A program made the translations under genes and the position numbers. The notes beneath the pieces were generated by a model. It was not told the DNA's origin. It worked only from the letters and a program-made list of their open reading frames with translations, and ran no database searches. Below, one piece after another: positions 1 through 5,469 of a DNA stretch of 6,674 bases. The stretch is from the NCBI GenBank assembly GCA_034437075.1, contig DAOTVD010000030.1, positions 1-6,674 on the forward strand, written 5' to 3'. Origin of the DNA: DAOTVD01 sp034437075 (GTDB lineage: Bacteria > Chloroflexota > Anaerolineae > Aggregatilineales > J027). Numbering within the stretch: the stretch's first letter is position 1; each line of letters starts with the position of its first letter.

Positions 1-125
1 CTACAGTGGCTTTGTTGTAATAAAGCCAGAATACTCAAGAGCAGTCCGTGACGTTGCCAATGGCCTAAATGTGAAAAGTATTCAATGATGTCTTTTTCGA
101 GTCGATATAATAGATTTGGGGTCAT
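1..125 (-). CDS. N-terminal fragment of an unidentified protein, cut by the window edge
   Basis: An open frame runs from an ATG at 125-123 off the left edge of the window without a stop, giving 41 complete codons. The peptide begins MTPNLLYRLEKDIIEYFSHL and continues with an arginine/histidine stretch and a leucine-rich helix (LLLSILALL). The frame is visibly richer in A+T than the GC-rich genes to its right, which suggests a different origin. A hydrophobic helix after a basic patch near the N-terminus is seen in some DDE transposases, so an insertion-sequence remnant is possible, but no catalytic motif lies in the visible part. The upstream sequence (GAAGAC) is only a weak ribosome-binding site. 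It could also be a chance ORF. Confidence 0.35.
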   Translation of the reverse strand, partial: MTPNLLYRLEKDIIEYFSHLGHWQRHGLLLSILALLQQSHC

Positions 126-168
126 GTTTCTTGTCTTCACTTTTAAGCAAAAATCAAGAATACATGAC
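121..168. repeat. Small near-perfect inverted repeat
   Basis: The left arm at 121-133 (gtcatgtttcttg) pairs with the right arm at 155-168 (caagaatacatgac) over 13 of 14 positions with one bulged base. The spacer of 21 bases is AT-rich. The left arm covers the start codon of the partial ORF at 1-125, so this could be an operator, an RNA hairpin in its leader, or the terminus of a mobile element. The sequence does not decide between these. Confidence 0.5.
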
Positions 169-177
169 CTCCTTCTC

Positions 178-286
178 AAAAGTGTACCCCTATCAGCCGA
201 ATTCGGGGGGAACTAGAGGTGGGTAAATCAAGAATGTACCCATTGCGATAAGAGCAATCGGCATAACTGAACACTTGGAAAAGCCT
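178..286 (+). repeat. Repeat copy R1 (about 110-bp family, diverged)
   Basis: This stretch starts with aaaagtgtacccctatcagc, passes a gaattcgggggg core at 199-210 and ends with tggaaaagcct at 276-286. The same start, core and end occur in the reverse complement of 6517-6627 (R3), and the core and end occur in direct orientation at 4478-4569 (R2). R1 is diverged in the middle (about 229-270), while both of its ends are conserved. Its last base overlaps the TAA stop of the dehydrogenase gene (complement of 286-288). No coding potential is credible inside it. Its length and gene-flanking position suggest a small non-autonomous mobile element or an extragenic repeat, but I found no clear target-site duplication. 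Confidence 0.8.
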
Positions 287-1692
287 TAGCTGGGCGGCAG
301 GCTGCCCAGCACCGCTTCGGCCACCGGGCCTTCGGCTAGGGGATCGGGCAGCAGCGCCGCACAGGTTTCGGTATGCCCCGAGCCCAGCGGGGCGAATCCC
401 AGGCGCATGACCGTGGCGGCCAACCATAAATGATGCAGCAATACCCCGGCATCTTTCAGAATCAGCGCGTAGGCAATGGGGTCGTACTTCCAATTCACCC
501 GCCCAAAACGCGCGGCGATAGTCAAATGAATGTGGGGCAGGCTCGGCACGCGCAAAGCGGCGCGCGCGGCCTCGAATAGGCGCTGTAGGGGGTCTGCGGG
601 CGCGGGCAGCACATCCAGGCTATGATCCGCCGCGCGATAATGATAGGCCCCAGGGGGCAATCCAGCGCACAAGCGCACGGTCAGATATAGTTCGAGTTCG
701 TAACAAGCCCCCGCGCCGCCATAGCTCCGCCCGCCGATCTCATACGGGCGTTCGGGGGTGGCGGGTTGGGTGTCGCGCGTGGCGCGCGCCGCCCGGTGCA
801 GCCATTCGCCCAGCGCCGCCAGGTCAATAGGGGCCGCGTCGTTAAATTCGCGCGTCGTGTGGCGCGCCGCGATGACCTCCGCAAAGGGCGGGTCTGGGGC
901 CGCTGAATTAACGTCCGGCAAAGGGATAAGCTGCGTCCCGCGCCGGGGCGGCGTGGCGGGTTGCGGGGAGATATGCGCCGGAAAACTACGCGGCTGATTC
1001 AGCAGAAATTGATACTGTCCTAAGCGGCTCATCTGATGAAACAGCGCATCATGAAACGTCCACTGATGGCGAATTGGGTCGGCGTCTTCAGACGAAGTAC
1101 CATCCTGGTCGATGGTCAGAAAGCCCGTATGATGCAACAGGCCCCATAGCGCGCGCGCCGTAGCGGCCCCGAGATGGCCGGATAGGCGGTCGGCGTAATC
1201 GTCCGCCGTGAGGGGCGTATCCGCCCAAAGGGGCGCGAGGCTGGCGGGCTGCATAATCGCCACCTGTGCGGTGGCCTGGGGCGAATCCAGCACGGTTTGC
1301 CCCGTGTGACGCCGGCACAAAGCGAACCGGGAGAGGCTGAGGCGCAAATCGTCGGCCAACCGCCAATGACGCGGCGCAAAGCGCGGGCTAATCGGGCGAA
1401 ATGTGGCGATAGGGGCTGTGTCATCCAGCAGCGTATACCACAATAGGCCGAGCGCATGCAGTTGATTCAGCACATAAAACACGCCGGGCGCATTATCGTT
1501 CGCGGCGCGGATAAGCTCGTCTTCGCTGAGGGCCTCGCCCGCCAAGCGTTGGAGGGCATCCAGCGTGGCGGGGTCGCGGCTGGTGATCTGTTGGCGCATG
1601 AGCGAGAAGCGCACGGTCAAAAGGCTTGGGTTTTCGCGCGTCAGGCTGGCTTGGGGATGCAAATTCAGGCGCACTTGCGGCTGCGTGCTCAT
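286..1692 (-). CDS. SagB-type FMN-dependent azoline dehydrogenase
   Basis: This 468-residue protein belongs to the SagB/McbC branch of the nitroreductase-like flavoproteins. In TOMM pathways these enzymes oxidise peptide azolines to azoles using FMN in the cytoplasm. Residues 1 to about 240 form the SagB-type N-terminal region, including the characteristic WTFHDALFHQMSRLG at 211-225. The nitroreductase domain runs from about 270 to the end, with AARHTTREF (275-283), GGRSYGGAGACYELELYL (320-337), PPGAYHYRA (346-354) and GVLLHHLWLAATVMRLGF (416-433). The Lys-Tyr pair at 402-403 (NWKYDP) matches the KY motif reported as important for catalysis in characterised TOMM dehydrogenases. The ATG at 1692-1690 is preferred because it makes an ATGA overlap with the stop of the upstream cyclodehydratase, which implies translational coupling. 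A longer frame to 1746 would overlap by 58 bp and has no support. The TAA stop touches repeat R1. It is the last gene of the operon. Confidence 0.93.
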   Translation of the reverse strand: MSTQPQVRLNLHPQASLTRENPSLLTVRFSLMRQQITSRDPATLDALQRLAGEALSEDELIRAANDNAPGVFYVLNQLHALGLLWYTLLDDTAPIATFRPISPRFAPRHWRLADDLRLSLSRFALCRRHTGQTVLDSPQATAQVAIMQPASLAPLWADTPLTADDYADRLSGHLGAATARALWGLLHHTGFLTIDQDGTSSEDADPIRHQWTFHDALFHQMSRLGQYQFLLNQPRSFPAHISPQPATPPRRGTQLIPLPDVNSAAPDPPFAEVIAARHTTREFNDAAPIDLAALGEWLHRAARATRDTQPATPERPYEIGGRSYGGAGACYELELYLTVRLCAGLPPGAYHYRAADHSLDVLPAPADPLQRLFEAARAALRVPSLPHIHLTIAARFGRVNWKYDPIAYALILKDAGVLLHHLWLAATVMRLGFAPLGSGHTETCAALLPDPLAEGPVAEAVLGSLPPS

Positions 1693-3905
1693 AACAGCAT
1701 CGGCAGAGGATTCAAATCGGCTTCTTGGCGCGGTTCGGGCAGCCACCCCAGCGCAACCGGAACGTCATATAGGCGGCCTGGCGCGCGGCGTTCCCAAAAA
1801 TGGCGCAACCCCGGCACCACGACCCGCACCACAGGCAAGCCGATGTCCGGCTGAGTTTGGTCTAGCACCAGCAATTCCAGGCCGCGCGCTTCGACCAACG
1901 TTTGACACTGCGCCACATCCGCCATTAAATCGCGCCCTGTTGCCTGAAAATCGAACCCGCTGAATGTAGTGGCCGGTAGATGGGGGTGCGGTGCCAGATA
2001 ATCCGCTTCCGCGAGCTTGACATGCTGATACCAGTCGGCGAACTCCTGCCCGGTGCCCAGCTTGCTCAGATGCGTGGCGGTGTGGGCTTCGAAGGGCAAG
2101 AGCAAGCTCAGCGCTTGGTTCATCTCGTTAAAGGCCCGGCTGAGCGCGATGGCGGGGTCGAAATGACAGCCGAAGCCCATCAGAATCCCTTCGGCGTCGG
2201 CCTCGGCCCGGCGACTGAGCGCCGCGAATACCGGAATCCCGAAATCGTGCGTTAGGTCTAAAGCCCAGGTTTCGCGCCCAAACTGCGTTTGATAATGCGC
2301 CGCCAGCCGTAGCAAATGCGGGTCTGCAAAACTGGCCACATCCACCCCCGGGCGCGGGATGCAGTTATACCACCAGATGGCGACGGCGTCGCGCTCGATG
2401 AGTTCCAGAAAACCTTGCAAGATCGCTTCGGGCAACGTAGCCCCAGCCGCACAGCCATTCGAATCGCTATAGCAAAAGCGCGGCAATTGGGGGTCAATGC
2501 GGTCGTAATAGCAATAATCCGTCGGCAAAAGGCGCTGACGTTCTTCACTCAATGACCAGAGCGGTGTCCAGTATTGCGGCGCGTCGGGGTCAAGGGGTTG
2601 CGGAACGCGGCGCATGATGGGCTGGGCGCGGGGCGTTTCGTATTGGGCCTGGCTATAGAGCATACACGCATTGGGGTGGATGGCGCGCTCGTCCAAGGCC
2701 GCATAGCTCGCGAATTCGGTATACTGTGCGAGCGCACCACAGTAGCGCTCGATGGCTTCGCCCAGGGCGCTGGCGCGGCTTTGCTGAGGCGTGCTGCCTT
2801 TGCCCATCGAGCGCGCGCGCAAAAACTCGACCGCCGCATCGGAGAGGCCCTGCACGCGCGCATGGTTGGCCCCGGCCATATACACATGCAACGCCTCGGC
2901 GGCCTCCGAAGCGGGTTCTAAAACGGGCACAATCCCCGTAATGGGGCTGATATGCTGCTCGTAATCCGTCAGAAGCTGCTCAGGCGGTTGGCTACGATAG
3001 CCGCTTTCGTTGGCGACTTTTGGCCCAACGGGTTGTAATGTGACGGGGCCGCGCAATTGATCCGCCAGTATATGGGGGTCGCCGCAGACCGTGCACTGTG
3101 GGCGGCGCGTCAGGTAATGATGCTCAACCTGCCAGGTCTTCAGGTCGGTATGTTGAATCGCGCCCACGGGGCCGCCCCCATGGATGATCCATTTTTGCAA
3201 TTCGAGCGCGATCATCTGCCAGGCGAGCGCCAGGCTAGCGGGGGTATGAGGCATGGGGGGCGAGATGATCTGCGGGCCTTGTAGGGCCATTTGTAAGCGC
3301 TCGTGGGTGGCATAATTCAGGCGCAGGCGTTGCCGCAAACAGGCCCAACATCCGGTGTGGCCCGGCTGAAAAATCGGCCCCGCCCAAACATACTGCCCGC
3401 TGGGCTTGGCCAACATCCAAGCCTGGCCGCTTTGCAAGGCTTCGGCGTTGATGTCCTCTAGCGCGGGGTGGCGATAATCATCGCAGACCACCAACCGCAG
3501 CGGCGCTGCGTCGGATAGATGCAGGCCGCTGCTCGTCAACCAGGGGCGCGGATCAAGTGGCGCGTCGTCCAACATCACGAGCCGCACGGGCTGCGCGGCC
3601 AGCTTCTCTTGCCAGGTGGCATCCTGCCAAAAGCCCAGGCCGGGCGGGTGCGCGGGCGCTGGGGCATCCAGCAAAATGCCGCGCTGGGCCAGGGTCATCA
3701 GCGCGTAGTAGCATTGGGTGAGCGGGAAGGCATCGCCGAGGGTGTCGATCACCTCATCTTCGGTATGCTGCCCAGCGCACAGCGGCAGTAAGGCGGCGTA
3801 TAGCGCGCCGCTGATGATCTCGACGCCGTCTTCAGATACCAGAAAACAGGGGCCGCCGTCCAGAATTTCTAGGCGATAAGCCGGATTCAAATAGGGGTAG
3901 CGCAT
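1689..3905 (-). CDS. Fused TOMM cyclodehydratase: leader-binding/E1-like plus YcaO domain
   Basis: This 738-residue protein fuses the C (leader-binding, ThiF/E1-like) and D (YcaO) components of the azoline-forming cyclodehydratase. It would bind the precursor leader and use ATP to cyclise core Cys/Ser onto the preceding amide. Residues 1 to about 85 look like the N-terminal winged-helix leader-recognition domain. About 90-290 is the degenerate E1-like part, with two CxxC pairs, C186/C189 (GCWACL) and C271/C274 (CTVCG), fitting a structural zinc site. The YcaO domain covers about 320-738. Its ATP/Mg-binding motifs are SMGKGST (366-372), EAIER (383-387), DSNGCAAG (481-488), ELIERD (501-506) and FNEMNQ (592-597). 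The C-terminus is NPLPMLL, keeping only PLP of the usual proline-rich tail. The ATG at 3905-3903 fits the family N-terminus (MRYPYLNPAY). A TTG at 3932-3930 would add nine residues but lies inside a hairpin loop. Neither start has a strong ribosome-binding site. Confidence 0.94.
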   Translation of the reverse strand: MRYPYLNPAYRLEILDGGPCFLVSEDGVEIISGALYAALLPLCAGQHTEDEVIDTLGDAFPLTQCYYALMTLAQRGILLDAPAPAHPPGLGFWQDATWQEKLAAQPVRLVMLDDAPLDPRPWLTSSGLHLSDAAPLRLVVCDDYRHPALEDINAEALQSGQAWMLAKPSGQYVWAGPIFQPGHTGCWACLRQRLRLNYATHERLQMALQGPQIISPPMPHTPASLALAWQMIALELQKWIIHGGGPVGAIQHTDLKTWQVEHHYLTRRPQCTVCGDPHILADQLRGPVTLQPVGPKVANESGYRSQPPEQLLTDYEQHISPITGIVPVLEPASEAAEALHVYMAGANHARVQGLSDAAVEFLRARSMGKGSTPQQSRASALGEAIERYCGALAQYTEFASYAALDERAIHPNACMLYSQAQYETPRAQPIMRRVPQPLDPDAPQYWTPLWSLSEERQRLLPTDYCYYDRIDPQLPRFCYSDSNGCAAGATLPEAILQGFLELIERDAVAIWWYNCIPRPGVDVASFADPHLLRLAAHYQTQFGRETWALDLTHDFGIPVFAALSRRAEADAEGILMGFGCHFDPAIALSRAFNEMNQALSLLLPFEAHTATHLSKLGTGQEFADWYQHVKLAEADYLAPHPHLPATTFSGFDFQATGRDLMADVAQCQTLVEARGLELLVLDQTQPDIGLPVVRVVVPGLRHFWERRAPGRLYDVPVALGWLPEPRQEADLNPLPMLL

Positions 3906-3918
3906 AGGGATAGGTAAA

Positions 3919-3943
3919 CTGGGGGCGACCAATCAGCCCCCAG
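3919..3943 (-). terminator. Intergenic hairpin, possible attenuator after the precursor gene
   Basis: On the minus strand CTGGGGGC (3943-3936) pairs perfectly with GCCCCCAG (3926-3919) around a nine-base loop, followed by TTTACCTATCC. It lies directly between the precursor stop (3951) and the cyclodehydratase ATG (3905). The stem is strong but the following T tract is only three bases, so partial termination or protection of the upstream mRNA end is more likely than full termination. Either would favour more precursor than enzyme. The possible TTG start of the next gene falls in the loop. Confidence 0.55.
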
Positions 3944-3950
3944 ACGGCAC

Positions 3951-4265
3951 TTATCCGGGTTTGCAGCCCGAGCAACCACAGCCCGCGCTACCGCCGGACA
4001 CGAAGTCCAGTTCGGCGGCGGTGAGTTCGACATCGTCAAAGTTCAGCGGAATGACCAGATAGCTTTGCTCGCGCGTTTCTTCCAACACGGTGATCTGGGG
4101 CAGCGTCAGCCCTTCGGAGAGTTGAATACCTTCTTGTTCGGCAAATTCGGTCAGCGTGGCTTGGGGATCGGCCATCAAGCGGGCTTTGAAACCGGGATCG
4201 GCCCAGGCTTTGGCAATGATTTTGGCCTCCCATTTTTGACGATTATTCAATAAATCTTGGCTCAT
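3951..4265 (-). CDS. NHLP-family TOMM precursor peptide
   Basis: This gene encodes a 104-residue ribosomal precursor peptide. Residues 1 to about 80 form a nitrile-hydratase-like leader (NHLP): the amphipathic stretch RQKWEAKIIAKAWADPGFKA (9-28), then ADPQATLTEFAEQEGI (32-47), LPQITVLEET (55-64) and YLVIPL (69-74), without the metal-site cysteines of true nitrile hydratase. The leader ends with ELDFVSGG (85-92), a double-glycine cleavage site. The 12-residue core is SAGCGCSGCKPG (93-104), with Cys at 96, 98 and 101 and Ser at 93 and 99 as possible cyclodehydratase substrates. The leader contains no cysteine. The ATG at 4265 is chosen because a GAGGAG ribosome-binding site sits 8 bases upstream. 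A longer frame to 4313 overlaps the promoter. It is first in the operon with its two modifying enzymes, the usual TOMM arrangement. The natural product cannot be named from the sequence. Confidence 0.93.
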   Translation of the reverse strand: MSQDLLNNRQKWEAKIIAKAWADPGFKARLMADPQATLTEFAEQEGIQLSEGLTLPQITVLEETREQSYLVIPLNFDDVELTAAELDFVSGGSAGCGCSGCKPG

Positions 4266-4273
4266 GGGGTGTA

Positions 4274-4280
4274 CTCCTCT
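4274..4280 (-). promoter_or_regulatory. Strong ribosome-binding site of the precursor gene
   Basis: The minus strand reads AGAGGAG here, followed by an 8-base spacer to the ATG at 4265-4263. It is the only strong Shine-Dalgarno sequence I see in the window. It decides the precursor start and fits a gene that must be translated in excess of its modifying enzymes, which have weak sites. Confidence 0.8.
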
Positions 4281-4311
4281 AGCATGTTGTATGAGTGGTC
4301 GATAGGCCATC

Positions 4312-4341
4312 ATTTTAGGCTATTCAAAACGAAAACGCCAA
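4312..4341 (-). promoter_or_regulatory. Candidate promoter of the TOMM operon
   Basis: On the minus strand a TTGGCG (4341-4336) and a TAAAAT (4317-4312) are separated by 18 bases. The -10 element matches five of six sigma-70 consensus bases and the -35 four of six. An alternative -35, TTGATA at 4348-4343, lies slightly upstream but has no good partner at the right distance. The implied transcript would have a leader of about 40 bases before the precursor start. The local sequence is AT-rich compared with the genes. Confidence 0.45.
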
Positions 4342-4424
4342 GTATCAATTACGTTCACGGTTCGCTATGTGGCTTGCCATATTTAGGGACTTAGGCTTTT
4401 CCAGAAAAATAATTACCCCTCCCC

Positions 4425-4452
4425 AGCCCCTCCCCGAATTCAGGGAGGGGCT
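4425..4452 (-). terminator. GC-rich hairpin downstream of the acetyltransferase gene
   Basis: The arms agcccctccc (4425-4434) and gggaggggct (4443-4452) are perfectly complementary over 10 bp around an 8-base loop containing gaattc-like sequence. Reading the minus strand, it follows the GNAT gene and the palindrome at 4473-4494. About ten bases further on lies a T-rich run (TAATTATTTTTC, 4413-4402). This fits a transcription terminator that insulates the TOMM operon from the upstream unit, although the T run does not directly abut the stem. Confidence 0.55.
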
Positions 4453-4472
4453 ATTATGCGCACGAGTAAGTT

Positions 4473-4494
4473 CTCCCCCCGAATTCGGGGGGAG
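4473..4494. repeat. 22-bp perfect palindrome centred on gaattc
   Basis: The arms ctcccccc (4473-4480) and ggggggag (4487-4494) flank gaattc (4481-4486), and the whole is a perfect palindrome. It overlaps the outer edge of repeat R2. In RNA it would make a strong hairpin on either strand, and with 4425-4452 it forms a tandem pair of GC-rich hairpins between the two transcription units. In R3 only the inner 12 bp (cccgaattcggg) remain palindromic. Confidence 0.8.
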
Positions 4495-4569
4495 CTAGAG
4501 GGGGGTAAAATCAAGCCGGTATCCTTTTCGACAAAAGCAAGCGGCATAGTTAAATACTTGGAAAAGCCT
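4478..4569 (+). repeat. Repeat copy R2 (exact 92-bp match to R3, inverted)
   Basis: Read base by base, 4478-4569 is identical over 92 bp to the reverse complement of 6517-6608. It shares the gaattcgggggg core and the tggaaaagcct end with R1 in direct orientation, but lacks the aaaagtgtacccc outer part found in R1 and R3. The coding end of the GNAT gene runs into it: the last codons of that gene (A-F-P-S-I-stop) are repeat sequence. A short inverted match of its end, aggcttttcca, also occurs at 4393-4403, so 4393-4569 could be read as a 177-bp element with 11-bp terminal inverted repeats. Confidence 0.9.
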
Positions 4570-5464
4570 TATGCATCCTGCGCAATTCTTCCGTATGAGA
4601 CACCACATTACCAATGCTGTGCGCATAAGCTTGCATCAGGTCGTTGTTCGCGCGGGTTTGAAAGAGAAACATCTCCTGATGATGCTCATCATCGAAAACC
4701 GCGATGGCCCGCCGTACCGTTTCGTTAATCAATTTCAGGCCCAGTTTTTGCCCGCGATGCGCTCCATGCAGATGAAGCAAACTAAAGCGCAAACGATCCG
4801 GCGTTAGGCGATGCGTTATCATCCACGCGACCACAGCATCGCCCTGCCAGATAACCGTGCTGCTGGGGTCAATCGGCGTATCGTCATAGCTGAACGGATT
4901 TTCATCCGGCGGAACTGTCTCCGCGATTTCGGCGCGCAACTTGGCGCGGGTCGTGTCGTCCAGCGCTAGCCAACTGGCATAGGCGTAGCCTGGCGGCAGG
5001 TCGCAACCCAAGCAGCCCATCGGATTTTGCAAAAATTGTGCGTACACCGCGCGCGTGGTGGGGATATACACGATGGTGTTCAGGCGTTCGGGGCCGTGCC
5101 AACCCGCGCGGGCCAGCAGATGTTCCACAATAGGCAAGCTGCGGGTGGCGGTTGAATATAGCGCCTCGATAGATGGCGCGCCGTGTTCGGTTAGGTCAGC
5201 TTCACAAGCGCGCAAGAGGCCCCTAGCGACGCCCTGCCGCCGGAACCCCGGCAACGTATACAGCGATAATACGCCACTCTTGTGCGTATGGCGATTCGCT
5301 TGGGCCAGCAGCAAGCCTACGGGCTGGCCATCTAGGCTGGCCCCCCAACGCAGAAAACGAACATGTTCCGTATGCGCCTGATACAAATAAGCTCGATAGC
5401 GCTCGAAGGTCATCGCGGCATAGGGGGCTATTTGGTCTGGCGCGAGCGGCTGATACGTGAACAT
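4550..5464 (-). CDS. Two-domain GNAT-family N-acetyltransferase
   Basis: This is a 304-residue cytoplasmic protein with two GNAT-like halves. GNAT enzymes transfer an acyl group from acyl-CoA to an amine. The N-terminal half (about 1-135) has a good motif A, LYTLPGFRRQGVARGLL (68-84), with the Q/R-x-x-G-x-A acyl-CoA loop at 75-80. The C-terminal half (about 155-304) has a weaker motif, HLHGAHRGQKLGLKLI (231-246), in which the last small residue of the loop is Lys, followed by NDLMQAYAHSIGN (274-286), typical of the end of a GNAT domain. The second site may therefore be degenerate. The substrate cannot be told. Self-protection or N-terminal acetylation of a peptide product is known for GNATs in some RiPP clusters, but here that is only inference. 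The gene starts 5 bp after the stop of the upstream gene and lacks an obvious ribosome-binding site. Its C-terminal residues AFPSI are encoded by repeat R2, so the original end may have been replaced. Confidence 0.85.
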   Translation of the reverse strand: MFTYQPLAPDQIAPYAAMTFERYRAYLYQAHTEHVRFLRWGASLDGQPVGLLLAQANRHTHKSGVLSLYTLPGFRRQGVARGLLRACEADLTEHGAPSIEALYSTATRSLPIVEHLLARAGWHGPERLNTIVYIPTTRAVYAQFLQNPMGCLGCDLPPGYAYASWLALDDTTRAKLRAEIAETVPPDENPFSYDDTPIDPSSTVIWQGDAVVAWMITHRLTPDRLRFSLLHLHGAHRGQKLGLKLINETVRRAIAVFDDEHHQEMFLFQTRANNDLMQAYAHSIGNVVSHTEELRRMHKAFPSI

Positions 5465-5469
5465 GCCAG

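Noticed and set aside
176..493. Minus-strand frame of 105 codons across R1 and the dehydrogenase end
   Set aside because: It is out of frame with the well-supported dehydrogenase, and its lower half lies in repeat sequence with no protein character.
758..997. Plus-strand open frames over the dehydrogenase and cyclodehydratase genes (also at 1456-1963, 2574-2921, 3519-3791)
   Set aside because: These are antisense shadows created by GC-rich codons of the minus-strand genes. They lack ribosome-binding sites and recognisable domains.
3951..4265. True nitrile hydratase alpha subunit
   Set aside because: The protein is only 104 residues and lacks the VCTLCSC-type metal-binding motif. Only the leader resemblance remains, and the cysteines are confined to the C-terminal core.
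4266..4313. Upstream extension of the precursor to 4313
   Set aside because: A strong GAGGAG site sits inside the extension, ideally placed for the ATG at 4265, and the extra residues do not belong to the NHLP leader.
4456..4807. Plus-strand frames beginning in repeat R2
   Set aside because: They start inside repeat sequence and then run antisense through the clear GNAT gene.
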